64,000 nt of DNA, taken from Ramlibacter montanisoli. GTDB lineage: Bacteria; Pseudomonadota; Gammaproteobacteria; Burkholderiales; Burkholderiaceae_C. The notes below the pieces were generated by a model. That model was not told the origin of the DNA. It did no database searches and worked only from the letters and a program-made list of their open reading frames with translations. The translations under genes and the position numbers were made by a program. This document shows positions 51,661-62,112 of this stretch, one piece after another. How positions within the stretch are numbered: the first letter of the stretch is position 1; every line of letters starts with the position of its first letter. The stretch spans positions 1,240,001-1,304,000 of the forward strand of contig NZ_JABFCS010000001.1 in NCBI RefSeq assembly GCF_013087525.1, read 5' to 3'.

Positions 51661-52236
51661 TCAGATCCAGCCGAACCAGCCGAGCACGGCGCCCGCGCCC
51701 AGCAGCCAGAGCAGGTGGACGCGGGTGCGCCACACGATCAACGCCGCCACCGCCGTGACGGCCCACGCCGGCGCGTTGGACAGCGCATAGCCGTTGCCGG
51801 TGGCCAGGATCCAGCCGGTGGCCACCAGCAGCGCCACGACCAGCGGCGCCATGCCCTGCTTGAAGGCGCGCACCGCGCGCAGGTCGCTGTTGCGATGGCT
51901 CCACTGGGCGGTGAGGTACACCAGCACCGAGCTGGGAAGCATGATCCCGCCCAGGCACACCAGCATGCCGAGCAGCGCCGTCCCCAGGCCGCCGGCATTG
52001 AGGCCGACGTTCCATCCCATGAGCGCGGTGAACAGCACGTTGGGCCCCGGTGCCGCCTGCGCGATCGCGATCGAGGCGCTGAACTGCGGGTCGGTCAGCC
52101 AGGCCTTCTCCTGCACCAGGAAGCGGTGCATGTCGGGCGCCGTGGTGATGGCGCCGCCCACGCACAGCAGCGACAGCGCCAGGTAGTGCACCAGCAGCGA
52201 CAGCCAGTCCGCCGCCTGCATCACGATCGGGTTCAT
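51661..52236 (-). CDS. Chromate transporter, second half-size subunit
   Basis: Half-length CHR-family protein of 191 residues with about six transmembrane helices, such as LVHYLALSLLCVGGAITTAP and AVTAVAALIVWRTRVHLLWL. AIAIAQAAPGPNVLFTALMG contains the APGPN-type motif of the family. Short CHR proteins occur as adjacent pairs that function together. Its ATG overlaps the stop of the first half (ATGA, 52233-52236). Substrate may be chromate or another oxyanion. Confidence 0.85.
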   Translation of the reverse strand: MNPIVMQAADWLSLLVHYLALSLLCVGGAITTAPDMHRFLVQEKAWLTDPQFSASIAIAQAAPGPNVLFTALMGWNVGLNAGGLGTALLGMLVCLGGIMLPSSVLVYLTAQWSHRNSDLRAVRAFKQGMAPLVVALLVATGWILATGNGYALSNAPAWAVTAVAALIVWRTRVHLLWLLGAGAVLGWFGWI

Positions 52237-52820
52237 GGCGCCAGCTTCCGGAACGCCGCCACGCAGCCGATGCCGCCGAGGGCGACCAGCACCCAGGCGA
52301 GCGGCAGCTTCAGCCAGGCAATGGCGACGAAGGAGGCGATGCCCAGCGCCGTGCACAGCGGCAGCCCCATCACGTTCCTGCGCAGCGCCGGCAGCAGCTT
52401 CAGGCCGGTGGCCGTGATCAGGCCCGCGGCCACGGCGCCCATGCCGCGCAGCGCGCCGGCCACATGGGGGTTGCTTGCGAACTGCGCGTACACCAGCGCC
52501 AGCGCCAGCACCACCAGCAGCGGGAAGGTGAGCATGCCGGCCAGCGCAGCCAGCGCACCGCGCAGGCCGAAGTAGCGCGCGCCGATCATGATGCCCAGGT
52601 TGATCACGTTGGGGCCCGGCATGATCTGCGCCACGGCCCATTCCTCGACGAACTCCTCCTTGGTCATCCAGCGCTTCTTCTCGACCAGTTCGCGCTGCAC
52701 CACGGCGAGCACGCCGCCGAAGCCCTGCAGGGCCAGCACGGTGAAGGAGACGAAGAGGTCGGTGAGGGAATGCGGGCGCGCGGTCGGCGGCGCGGCCAGG
52801 GCATCGGACGGAGGCTGCAT
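52233..52820 (-). CDS. Chromate transporter, first half-size subunit
   Basis: N-terminal half of a split CHR transporter, 195 residues. LFVSFTVLALQGFGGVLAVV and the family segment EFVEEWAVAQIMPGPNVINL are present, followed by hydrophobic helices (LAGMLTFPLLVVLALALVYA). The two halves differ in sequence, as is usual for SCHR pairs with antiparallel topology. There is no ribosome binding site; a GATAAT hexamer, overlapping the EamA stop codon, ends 7 nt before the ATG. Confidence 0.87.
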   Translation of the reverse strand: MQPPSDALAAPPTARPHSLTDLFVSFTVLALQGFGGVLAVVQRELVEKKRWMTKEEFVEEWAVAQIMPGPNVINLGIMIGARYFGLRGALAALAGMLTFPLLVVLALALVYAQFASNPHVAGALRGMGAVAAGLITATGLKLLPALRRNVMGLPLCTALGIASFVAIAWLKLPLAWVLVALGGIGCVAAFRKLAP

Positions 52821-52828
52821 TGGCGCGA

Positions 52829-53725
52829 TTATCCGGGCGCAGGCTGTCGTCTGGCCGGCGCTCCCCGGGTGGCCAGCCACAGGCCAAGGGCAATGAGGGC
52901 CACGCCCGCCAACACCAGCGGCGGCAGCGGCTCGCGCAGCAGCGCCGCGCCCAGCACCGCTGCGGTCACCGGGTTCAGCGCGAGGAACACGGTGACCCGC
53001 GTGGGCGACTCGTGCTTGAGCGCATACAGCCACCAGAAGTAGCCGACGCCGCTGGACACGCCGATGAAGGCAACCAGCGCCCAGGCCGCGGGGCGCAGGC
53101 TGCTGATCCGGAAAGGCCAGTCCTCGTGCAATGCGATGAGTGCGAGGAAGGCGACCGAGGCCAGCATCGCGAAGGCGGAGACCGGCACCGTCGGATACCG
53201 CTGCAGGTAGGGCCGGTACAGCACGCTGCACAGCGCACCGACCGCCGCCGAGGCCAGCACGGCCAGTTCGCCCCACCAGCCGCCGGCGTGGGCGGCCTGC
53301 AGCTTGGGCAGCAGCGACAGCATGACGCCGGCGATCGACACCAGCACGCCGGCCGCCAGCCGCGGCGTCACGTGCTCGCGCCCCAGCGCCGCGCCCAGCA
53401 GCAGCGTGAGCAGCGGGAACAGGCTGAAGATCATGGCCGCGGGCGCGGCGGGTACGGTCTGCAGTCCCCAGTTCAGCAGGGCGATCAGGATGCCGAACTG
53501 GCCGATCCCGAGTGCTGCCATCGCGGCGAGGTCGCGCGGCCGCAGCTGCGCGCGCACCGCGGCGAGCAGGGGCAGGGCGAAGGGCAGCAGGCAGAGGAAG
53601 CCGATCGCATAGCGCAGCATCGCCAGCGTCAGCGGCGGCACCTCCGCCACCACGAAGCGCGAGGCCACGATGGCCGCACCCACCTGCACGCCGGCGGCGG
53701 CCGCGGCGGCCAGGGCGCGGTTCAG
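52829..53725 (-). CDS. EamA/DMT-superfamily transporter
   Basis: Drug/metabolite exporter of about 298 residues with ten predicted transmembrane helices in two EamA repeats (AAIVASRFVVAEVPPLTLAM begins the first; WALVAFIGVSSGVGYFWWLY lies in the second). Substrate unknown. No ATG precedes the first helix: the best fit is a CTG at 53725 (LNRALAAAAAAGVQVGAAI), overlapping the stop of the upstream gene, or GTG 53689. Tight overlap with the MarR-GNAT gene suggests it belongs to the same transcript and may be its regulatory target. Confidence 0.82.
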   Translation of the reverse strand: MNRALAAAAAAGVQVGAAIVASRFVVAEVPPLTLAMLRYAIGFLCLLPFALPLLAAVRAQLRPRDLAAMAALGIGQFGILIALLNWGLQTVPAAPAAMIFSLFPLLTLLLGAALGREHVTPRLAAGVLVSIAGVMLSLLPKLQAAHAGGWWGELAVLASAAVGALCSVLYRPYLQRYPTVPVSAFAMLASVAFLALIALHEDWPFRISSLRPAAWALVAFIGVSSGVGYFWWLYALKHESPTRVTVFLALNPVTAAVLGAALLREPLPPLVLAGVALIALGLWLATRGAPARRQPAPG

Positions 53726-54647
53726 AGCCTGCGCTCCCAGACCTCGCTCACCAGCTGCTGGCCGAAGGCCTCGTTCGGCTCGCTTTCCTTCAGTTCGAAG
53801 CCGCGCGCGGCGTAGATGGCGCGCGCCGCGGTGAGGTTGCTCTGGGTCCAGAGCATGATCCTGCGGTAGCCGGCCGCGCGCGCGAAGGCGATGCACTCGT
53901 CGGTCAGGCGTCCGCCCAGGCCCAGGCCGCGGCCCTCGGGGCGCACGATCAGCAGGCGCAGCTGGGCGACGGTGGCGCTCTTGCGCACGAGGAACACGCA
54001 GCCCGCGCGCTCGCCGTCGACCTCGGCGATCCAGGCCTTCTCGCGCTGCGGATCGAAGTCGCGGATGAATTTCGCCGCGATCTCGGCGACCAGCTGCTCG
54101 AAGGTCCAGTCGAAGCCGTATTCGCGCGCATAGAGCTCACCGTGCACCTGGACGACCCAGCCCATGTCGCCGGGCCGCGGCTCGCGCAGGACCACCTTGC
54201 GCTCGCCGGCGGCAGGGGGATCCAGCAGCCGGTGCACCGTGTCCAGCGCGGCGATCAGGCGCGGCCGCGCCGCCGGGGCGACCGTGGCCAGCAAGGCCGC
54301 CGTCTCGTCGCGCGACTTCTGCTGCAGGGGGCGAAGGTGGCGTAGCCCGCTTCCGTCAGGCGCAGCAGGTGCTGGCGCGCGTCGTGCGGCGCGGTCTCGC
54401 GCGCCACCCAGCCCTGGTCCTCGAAGCGCCGCAGGATGCGGCTGAGGTAGCCCGGGTCCAGTTCGAGGTCGCGCACCAGGTCGCGGGCGGTCAGTGGCGG
54501 CCGGTGCGCCAGCTCGTACAGGACGCGGACTTCGGTGAGCGTGAAATCGGTGTCCAGGTAGCGCTTGAGCACGCCGATGCGCTGCGTGTAGAAGCGGTTG
54601 AAGGCGCGGACGGCCTTCACCTGGGCTTTGGCGACCGGGGCGGGCAT
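53722..54647 (-). CDS. MarR-type regulator fused to a GNAT acetyltransferase (frameshifted)
   Basis: Two-domain protein of about 308 residues. The N-terminal half is a MarR-like winged helix (DTDFTLTEVRVLYELAHRPP, GYLSRILRRFEDQGWVARET). The C-terminal half is a GNAT acetyltransferase (VAQLRLLIVRPEGRGLGLGG as acetyl-CoA loop, LWTQSNLTAARAIYAARGFE). Such MarR-GNAT fusions are known in Burkholderiales but their substrates are not. A C-run loss at 54327-54331 separates GYATFAP from LQQKSRDETAALLATV. A promoter-like TTGACT-n17-GACACT ends 5 nt before the ATG. Confidence 0.85.
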
Positions 54648-54652
54648 GCGCC

Positions 54653-54681
54653 AGTGTCCCCGGATTGGTTGCCGGAGTCAA
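54653..54681 (-). promoter_or_regulatory. Promoter candidate of the MarR-GNAT gene
   Basis: On the minus strand TTGACT (54676-54681) and GACACT (54653-54658) are separated by exactly 17 nt. GACACT ends 5 nt before the ATG at 54647 and there is no ribosome binding site, so a leaderless transcript is possible. The -35 is strong, the -10 weak. Confidence 0.4.
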
Positions 54682-54704
54682 CGATCTGACGATGGCCGGC
54701 CCGG

Positions 54705-56119
54705 CTAGACCAGCCGCCGCAGCATGCGGATGATGCGTTCCGCGCGCGGGCCGTAGGGCGGGCGCAGCATGTCGTTGCCCGACCAGCGCGACTGCTCGAA
54801 CACCGGCTTCTCCTTGGAGAACAGGCGGAAGCCGTACTCGCCGTGGTAGGCGCCGATGCCGCTGTCGCCCACGCCGCCGAAGGGCAGGTTGTCCTGCGCG
54901 ATGTGCAGCAGCACGTCGTTGACGGTGACGCCACCGGAGAGGGTGCGCGTCAGCACGTCCTGCTGCCGCTCGCGGTCCTTGCCGAACCAGTAGAGGGCCA
55001 GCGGGCGCGGCCGGGCGTTGACGAAGTCGATCGCGTCCTGCGGAGCGTCGTAGGGCACCAGCGGCAGCAGCGGGCCGAAGATCTCCTCGCGCATCACCGC
55101 CATGTCGGGTTGGACGTCCAGCAGCAGGGAAGGCGCGAGCTTGCGGCCCTCCGGCCGGTCGTGTTCACCTTCCGGCGCGAGCCGCAGCACGCGCGCACCC
55201 CGCACCTCGGCGTCCTGTTCGAGTTGCTGCAGCCGCCCGTAGTGGCCCGCGTTGACGATGCTGGTGTAGTCCGGATTGCCGGCCAACCGCGGGTACATCC
55301 GCTGCACCGCCTGGCGGTAGGCCGCGACGAAGGCTTCGGTGCTGCCGCGCGGCAGCAGCACGTAGTCGGGTGCGATGCAGGTCTGGCCCGCATTGAACAG
55401 CTTGCCGGCGGCGATGCGCGCCGCGGCCTGCGCCACGTCCGCGCTCGGATCGACGATGGCCGGCGACTTGCCCCCGAGCTCCAGCGTGACCGGCACCAGG
55501 TTGGCGGCCGCCGCCAGCGCCACCTGGCGGCCGACGGCGGTGGAGCCGGTGAAGAACAGGTGGTCGAAGGGCTGGCGCACGAAGGCCTTGCCCACCTCGG
55601 CGTCGCCCAGCACCACGGCGCATTCCGAGGCGTCGAAGTGCCGCGCCACCAGTTCCGCCAGCAACGCCGAGAAGCCGGGCGTGATCTCGCTGGGCTTCAC
55701 CAGCACGCGGTTGCCGGCGGCCAGCGCCGCGACCACCGGCCCCAGTGCCAGCTGCAGCGGATAGTTCCACGGGCTGACCACGCCCACCACGCCCACCGGC
55801 TGCGGCAGGATGCGGCTGGTGCCGGGCAGCGAGTGGAAGGAGGTCGGCACGCGCCGCGCCTTCATCCAGCGCTTGAGGTGCTTGCGCGTGTGCGCGATGC
55901 CGGCGAGCACGAAGAAGGTTTCGGCGATCGCCGTCTCGTGCAGCGAGCGGTTGCCGAAGTCCGCCGAGATCGCGGCGGCCATGCGCTCGCCGTCCTTTTC
56001 CAGCAGCGCGCGCAGGGCTGCAGGCGGTCCAGCCGCACGGCCAGCGTGGGGTAGGGCTCGCGTGCGAAGGCGGCACGCTGGGCGGCGAGCAGGCGGGACA
56101 GCGGATCGTCCCGTTCCAT
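54705..56119 (-). CDS. Coniferyl-aldehyde-dehydrogenase-like aldehyde dehydrogenase (frameshifted near N-terminus)
   Basis: NAD(P)-dependent aldehyde dehydrogenase of the CalB-like class 3 branch, about 471 residues. The catalytic cysteine is in FNAGQTCIAPDYVLL and the general-base glutamate in PVTLELGGKSPAIVD; GFFTGS-like LFFTGSTAVGRQVA binds cofactor. A one-base loss at 56015-56022 separates TLAVRLDRLQ from ALRALLEKDGERMAAAIS. The ATG is one base after the stop of the upstream bifunctional enzyme, so it is the third gene of the thiolase-fadB operon. Likely substrates are fatty or aromatic aldehydes. Confidence 0.85.
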
Positions 56120-56120
56120 G

Positions 56121-58268
56121 TCAGTACCTCGGTTCGAAGCGCCGGATCGCGTCCTGCACCTGCGGCGAGACCACGAAGCCGGGGCCGTACTTGTCTGCCA
56201 GAACTTTCGCGCGCTGCAGGAACGCATCGATGCCGGTGCCGTAGATGAACTGCATGGCACCGCCGGTCCAGCCCGGGAAGCCGATGCCGAAGATGGAACC
56301 GACGTTGGCGTCGTGCACGCTGGTCAGCACGCCTTCGGCCAGGCAGCGCGCGGTCTCGACCGACTGGCGATAGAGCAGGCGGTCCTTCAGGTCCTGCATG
56401 TCCCAGGTGACACCCGGCTTGCCGAACAGCTTGCCCAGTTCGGGCCAGAGAACCTTCTTCGCGCCCTTTTCCTCGGGGTACTCGTAGAAGCCGCCGCCGG
56501 CCGCGCGCCCGTTGCGGTCGTGCTCCTTGACCATGCGCTCGACCAGCAGCTCGCCGGGCGTGGCGATGTAGGTCTGGCCTTCGGCGCGGTAGTCGGCGCG
56601 GGTCTGGTCCAGCACGTGCACCGACAGCGACAGCGCGGTCTCGTCCAGCACCGCCAGCGGCCCCACCGGCATCCCGGCCTGCAGGCCGGCCTGTTCCACC
56701 ACCGGCGCGGGAATGCCCTCGCCGAGCATGGCGGCGCCTTCCATCACGAAGGTGCCGAAGACGCGGCTGGTGAAGAAGCCGCGCGCGTCGTTCACCACGA
56801 TCGGGATCTTGCCGATGGCCTGCACGTAGTCGTAGGCGCGCGCCACGGTCTCGTCGTCGGTGGCCTTGCCGCGGATGATCTCCACCAGCTTCATCTTGTC
56901 CACCGGGCTGAAGAAGTGGATGCCGACGAATTTCTCCGGCCGCGCGCTGGCCTTGGCCAGGCCGGTGATCGGCAGCGTGGAGGTGTTGCTGGCGAAGAAG
57001 CCGCCCGGCGCCAGCATGCCCTCGGCCTCCTTGGTCACCCTGGCCTTGAGCTCGCGGTTCTCGAACACCGCCTCGATGATCAGCTCGCAGCCCTGCAGGT
57101 CCTTCGCGGACTCGGTGGGCGTGATGCGCGCCAGCAGCGCCTGCTGGTCCTGCGGGCTCATCCTGCCCTGGGCCACGCGCGGCTGCGTGATCTTCTCGCC
57201 GTAGGCCTTGCCGGCCTCGGCCTTGTCCTGCGAGACGTCCTTGAGCACGGTCGCGATGCCGCGGCTCGCCTGCGCGTAGGCGATGCCGCCGCCCATCATG
57301 CCGGCGCCCAGGATGCCGACCTTCTTCGGCTGGTACTTGCCTTCCCACTTCGGACGCGACTGGCCGGCCTTGATCGCGTTCAGGTTGAAGAAGAAGGTGT
57401 TGATCATGTTCTTCGCCACCGGCGACACGATCAGCTTGGCGAGGTAGCGCGTCTCGATCCGCAGCGCGGTGTCGTAGTCCACCAGCGCGCCTTCGACCAT
57501 GACGGCCAGCGCGTACTCGGGCGCGGGGTAGAGGCCGCGCGTCTTCTGCTTGAGGGCGGCCGGCGCGACCGCCAGCATGCCGGCGATCTTCGGGTTGGCG
57601 GGCGTGCCGCCCGGCATGCGGTAGTCCTTGGCGTCCCAGGGCTGCTGCGGCTGCGGGTTGGCCGAGATCCAGGCCAGCGCCGCCGCGCGCAGCTGCGCGG
57701 CGTCCGGCACCAGCTCGTGCACCAGCCCGAGCTCCATGCCCTCGCGTGGCGAGAACAGCTTGCTCTCCAGGACGTAGGGCTGCGCGCCCAGCAGTCCCAG
57801 CAGGCGCGTCATCTTGGTGATGCCGGTGGCGCCGGGGATCAGGCCCAGCGTGATCTCGGGCAGGCCGAACTGGATCTTCGGGTTGTCGACGGCGACGCGG
57901 TGGTGCGCCGCCAGCGCCACTTCCCAGCCGCCACCGAGCGCCGCGCCATTGAGGCAGGCCACCACCGGCTTGCCCAGCGTCTCCAGCGTGCGGAAGTTCC
58001 TCTTGACCTGCTCGATCTCTCGGAACACCTGCGGCGCGTCTTGCGGCTTCAGCCGCATCGTGCCCTTGAGGTCGGCGCCGGCGAAGAAGGTGCCCTTGGC
58101 GGACGCGAGCACGATGCCGCGCAGCGCCTCCTTGTCCTTGACCACCTGCTGCACGGCCTCGGTCAGGTCGTGCTGCCACTGCTCGCACATGGTGTTGACC
58201 GGCGAGCCCGGCTCGTCGAAGGTGAGCGTTGCGATGCCCTCGGCCAGCTCGTAGCGGATCGTCTTCAT
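56121..58268 (-). CDS. Bifunctional enoyl-CoA hydratase / 3-hydroxyacyl-CoA dehydrogenase (FadB/FadJ type)
   Basis: Multifunctional beta-oxidation enzyme of 715 residues. The N-terminal crotonase domain (1-190) has the oxyanion region SAKGTFFAGADLKGTMRLKP and the catalytic glutamates in GWEVALAAHHRV and LPEITLGLIPGATG. The dehydrogenase part starts at about residue 310 with VGILGAGMMGGGIAYAQASR and has the catalytic histidine in FVGIHFFSPVDKMKLVE. A C-terminal domain duplicates the 3HCDH fold. No frameshift. It lies one base after the thiolase stop, forming a two-enzyme beta-oxidation unit. Confidence 0.93.
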   Translation of the reverse strand: MKTIRYELAEGIATLTFDEPGSPVNTMCEQWQHDLTEAVQQVVKDKEALRGIVLASAKGTFFAGADLKGTMRLKPQDAPQVFREIEQVKRNFRTLETLGKPVVACLNGAALGGGWEVALAAHHRVAVDNPKIQFGLPEITLGLIPGATGITKMTRLLGLLGAQPYVLESKLFSPREGMELGLVHELVPDAAQLRAAALAWISANPQPQQPWDAKDYRMPGGTPANPKIAGMLAVAPAALKQKTRGLYPAPEYALAVMVEGALVDYDTALRIETRYLAKLIVSPVAKNMINTFFFNLNAIKAGQSRPKWEGKYQPKKVGILGAGMMGGGIAYAQASRGIATVLKDVSQDKAEAGKAYGEKITQPRVAQGRMSPQDQQALLARITPTESAKDLQGCELIIEAVFENRELKARVTKEAEGMLAPGGFFASNTSTLPITGLAKASARPEKFVGIHFFSPVDKMKLVEIIRGKATDDETVARAYDYVQAIGKIPIVVNDARGFFTSRVFGTFVMEGAAMLGEGIPAPVVEQAGLQAGMPVGPLAVLDETALSLSVHVLDQTRADYRAEGQTYIATPGELLVERMVKEHDRNGRAAGGGFYEYPEEKGAKKVLWPELGKLFGKPGVTWDMQDLKDRLLYRQSVETARCLAEGVLTSVHDANVGSIFGIGFPGWTGGAMQFIYGTGIDAFLQRAKVLADKYGPGFVVSPQVQDAIRRFEPRY

Positions 58269-58269
58269 C

Positions 58270-59475
58270 TCAGATCCTTTCCACGATGGTGGCGATGCCC
58301 ATGCCGCCGCCCACGCACAAGGTGGCCAGCCCGTAGCGCAGCTTGCGCCGGTGCAGTTCGTCGATCAGCGTGTTGAGGATCATGGCGCCGGTGGCGCCCA
58401 GCGGATGGCCCATGGCGATCGCGCCGCCGTTGACGTTGACCTTGTCGTGCGGCACGCCCATCTCGCGCATGAACCGCATGGGCACCGCGGCGAAGGCCTC
58501 GTTGACCTCGAACAGGTCGATCTGGGCTATGGTCAGGCCGGCCTTGGCCAATGCCTTGCGCGCGGCCGGCATCGGCCCGGTGAGCATGATGGTGGGATCG
58601 TCGCCCGACAGGGCGGCGGCAACGATGCGCGCACGCGGCTTGAAGCCGTGTGCCTTGCCGGCGGACTCGCTGCCGATCAGCACGGCGGCCGCGCCGTCGA
58701 CGATGCCGGACGAGTTGCCGGCATGGTGCACGTGCTGGATGCGCTCGACCTGCGGATAGCGGCTGATCGCCACCTGGTCGAAGCCCATCGCGCCGAGTTG
58801 CTCGAAGGCGGGCTTGAGCGAAGCCAGGCCCTCCATGGTGGTGTGCGGCTTGATGAACTCGTCCTGCGCCAGGATGGTCTGGTCCAGGAAGTCCTTCACC
58901 GGCACGACGCTGCCGGCGAAGAAGCCGCCTTCGCGCGCCTTGGCGGCACGCTTCTGCGATTCGAGCGCGAAGGCATCGACATCGTCGCGCGAGAAGCCTT
59001 CCAGGGTGGCGATCAGGTCGGCGCCTATGCCCTGCGGAACGAAGGCGGTGGCGGAGTTGGTCTCCGGGTCCTGCGCCCAGGCGCCGCCGTCGGAACCGAT
59101 GGGCACGCGGCTCATGCTCTCGACGCCGCCGGCGACCACCAGGTCCTCCCAGCCGGAGCGCACCTTCTGCGCCGCCATGTTGACGGCTTCCAGGCCGGAA
59201 GCGCAGAAGCGGTTGAGCTGCACGCCGCTGCACCGCCAGTCCCAGCCCGCCTTGAGCGCCGCTACCTTGGCGATCACCGAACCCTGCTCGCCGATCGGCG
59301 AGACCACGCCCATCACGACGTCGTCGACCTGCGCGGTGTCGAAATCGTTGCGCCGCTGCAGTTCGGCCAGCACGCCGGCCAGCAGGTTCACCGGCTTCAC
59401 CTCGTGCAGGCTGCCGTCCTTCTTGCCCTTGCCGCGCGGGGTGCGGATGGCGTCGTAAACGAAAGCTTCGGTCAT
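58270..59475 (-). CDS. Acetyl-CoA C-acyltransferase (thiolase)
   Basis: Thiolase of 401 residues that cleaves 3-ketoacyl-CoA at the end of each beta-oxidation round. The acyl-accepting cysteine is in [16 protein letters not shown], the active histidine in [16 protein letters not shown] and the second cysteine in [20 protein letters not shown] 59475 follows AGGAGA at a good distance. First gene of the thiolase-fadB-aldehyde dehydrogenase operon, with a TATACT element 23 nt upstream. Confidence 0.94.
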   Translation of the reverse strand: MTEAFVYDAIRTPRGKGKKDGSLHEVKPVNLLAGVLAELQRRNDFDTAQVDDVVMGVVSPIGEQGSVIAKVAALKAGWDWRCSGVQLNRFCASGLEAVNMAAQKVRSGWEDLVVAGGVESMSRVPIGSDGGAWAQDPETNSATAFVPQGIGADLIATLEGFSRDDVDAFALESQKRAAKAREGGFFAGSVVPVKDFLDQTILAQDEFIKPHTTMEGLASLKPAFEQLGAMGFDQVAISRYPQVERIQHVHHAGNSSGIVDGAAAVLIGSESAGKAHGFKPRARIVAAALSGDDPTIMLTGPMPAARKALAKAGLTIAQIDLFEVNEAFAAVPMRFMREMGVPHDKVNVNGGAIAMGHPLGATGAMILNTLIDELHRRKLRYGLATLCVGGGMGIATIVERI

Positions 59476-59498
59476 CGCATGTCTCCTGGATCCGTCGC

Positions 59499-59504
59499 AG
59501 TATA
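59499..59504 (-). promoter_or_regulatory. Candidate -10 element of the thiolase operon
   Basis: TATACT on the minus strand in GCCTATACTGCGACGG, 23 nt before the thiolase ATG. No clear -35. The rest of the 194-bp divergent gap 59476-59669 shows only TAGATT (59620-59625, plus strand), a weak candidate -10 for the lipoprotein gene. Confidence 0.45.
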
Positions 59505-59669
59505 GGCAGGCCGCCCCAATGGTCGCAGCCTGTAAGAGTTGCGCGCACGTGTTCGCTGCGCGTGTCGCGGAGGTGACCGCTTGGGGGTTTCTCGCATGCG
59601 CGCCGACTGCAAAGGCTCCTAGATTGGCGGCAGCCCGCCGCCCCGAGCGGGTCCCCCAAGGAGACAACC

Positions 59670-62112
59670 GTGCTTGCACCGATCACAGGGCCGCGCGCCA
59701 GCGCGCTGCGGCTGGTCCCCTGCGCGCTCGCAACCCTGCTGCTGGCCGCGTGCGGCGGCGGCGGAGGTGCCGGCGGCCCCGACGCCTCCTCCGCCCAGGC
59801 CGTCGGCATCCGCAACGACAACACGCCCTTCGCCATCCGCACGGTCAACAACCGGGCCGACCTGGTCAGTGGCGGGGACGCGCTGGTCGAGGTGACCGCG
59901 CCCCCGGGCACGGTGAACGCGGGCGTGCTGAAGATCACCCGCAACGGCGCCGACGTCACGGGCGCCTTCTCGCCGACGGGCAAGGGCACCGTCGTGGGCC
60001 TGGTCACGGGCCTGGCGAATGGCCAGAACCTGATCGAGGCCACCGTGCGCGGTGGCCCGGGTGCGCAGCTGGTGGTGACCAACGCGCCGCGTGAAGGCCC
60101 GGTGCTCTCGGGCGCGCACATCAAGCCCTTCTATTGCGCGACTCCGGCGCCGGTCCCCGGCGACGGAGTGACCACGCCCACGACGCTCGCGAGCGGCCTG
60201 TCGGGCCAGCCCGACGCGAACTGCAACATCCTGACCGAGACCAGGTTCTACTACCGCACCCACGTGCCCGCGGGAAGCACCGCCGGCACGTGCAGCACTG
60301 CCCTGCCGGAAGGCGCGCCGCCCGCCGGTCGATCCTTCTGCTGGCAGCCGTACACCGCCTCGGTCCCGGTGGCCGACATCGCCACCACGACCACCGACGC
60401 CGGCGTCACGGTTCCGCTGGTCGTGCGGCTGGAGCGCGGCACCATGAACCGCGGCATCTACGACATCGCGGTGCTGGTTTCCGACGCTGCGGCGCCCTGG
60501 ACGGCCCTGGCGCCGCAAGCGGCGTGGAACCGCAAGGTGTACTACACCTTCGGCGCCAGCACCGGCCAGCCGCGCCGCCAGGCGCGGCCCGCCACCAACT
60601 GGTCGATCCAGGAAGTGCAGCTGCGCCGCGGCTACCTGGTCGTGCAGAACAGCATGACGGACTCCGCGCGCAACTCCAACCGCGTGCTGATGTCCGAGAC
60701 GGTGATGATGATGAAGGAGCACATCGCCGACACCTACGGAGCCATCACGTACACGCTGGGCACCGGCTGTTCGGGCGGTTCGATCAACTCGAACATGAAC
60801 GCGTCGATCAACCCGGGCCTGCTGGACGGCATCATCACGTCCTGCACCTATCCGGATTCGGAGACGACCTCCATGGAGGTGGGCGACTGCACGCTGCTGG
60901 TGGATGCCTACCAGAAGATGCGCGCCACGCCGCTGTGGAGCGGCCTCGCCCAATCGGTGGTGGACGCCAAGAAGGCGGCCATCAACGGCCACGTGGATCC
61001 CTCGGCCTGCCACGCCTGGTTCAACGCCTTCGGCAACAACGGCAAGGCCGGCGTGTACCTGCCGCGCCTGGTGGGCCCGACCGGCCAGACCTTCGTTTCC
61101 GGCGGCCCCACCAACAACTGCGAGCTGCCCAACAGTGCGGTCTACGACCCGGCCAACCCGGGCGCCACGGCCAACCTGCCGCGCTGCAACGCGTGGTCCT
61201 GGGGCGAGTCCATCTGGGGCAAGTCGCCCAATGGCGTGGCCGCCAACGACACGCGCGACAACGAGGGCGTGCAGTACGGCCTGAAGGCGCTGCGGGACGG
61301 CAGGATCACGGCCGAGGAGTTCGTGGCGGTCAACGAGCTGATCGGCGGCAGCGACCGCGACTCCACCCCGCGCGCGGCCCGCAGCACCGCCGATGCGCCG
61401 GCGCTGGACATCGCCTACCGCTCCGGCATCGTCGCTTCCGGCAAGCAGCTGGCCAAGACGGCGATCATCGACCTGCGCGGCTGGGACGACTCCAACATCA
61501 CGCTGCCGCCGGGCGTCGCGCCCAGCTCCATCCCGATCCACCACCAGTGGTTCAGCTTCGCGGTGCGCGACCGCATCGTGCGCGACGAGGGCGATGCCGG
61601 CAACCAGGCGCTGTGGCGCTTCGCGAACACGGGCCTGCTGCCGTCCGCGGCCCTGTTCACGGAGGCCTTCCTGGCCATGGACCAGTGGCTGCTGGCGCTG
61701 GCGGCGGACACCTCGGAGGGCACGATCGCGCAGAAGGTGCGCGCCACGCGCCCGGCCGGCACGCAGGACTTCTGCTTCCTGACCGGCGACGGCACCAACA
61801 AGACCTTCGATGCGGCCTTGTGCGACGCCGACCCGTTCCTGAAGCCCTCGCTGTCGCCCCGTCAGGTCGCCGGCGGCCCGCGCGCCGAGGACGTCCTCAA
61901 GTGCCAGCGCAAGCCGCTGGCTGCCGCGGACTACCCGCCCGGCACCTTCAGCGCCGACCAGTGGACCCGGCTGCAGGCGGTGTTCGCCACCGGTGTCTGC
62001 GACTGGAGCAAGCCCGGGCGTCGGCCAGCAGCCTGCTGTGAGCCCGCTCACGTTCAGGGCCGGTCCCGGCGGCCAGCCCTTGCCGGCCGCGCCCGTGTCC
62101 GCGAAGAAGTGA
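59670..62112 (+). CDS. Large DUF6351-family lipoprotein (frameshifted near C-terminus)
   Basis: Exported lipoprotein of about 813 residues with lipobox [11 protein letters not shown] and the DUF6351 start [21 protein letters not shown] motif [20 protein letters not shown] resembles a serine-hydrolase nucleophile elbow (tannase-like), and [12 protein letters not shown] is near the end, so it may be an outer-membrane-linked hydrolase; this is inference. A GTG start follows AAGGAGA. At 62013-62019 there is one extra base; corrected, it reads [20 protein letters not shown] and ends in TGA at 62110-62112, overlapping the GTG of the next gene. Confidence 0.75.
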
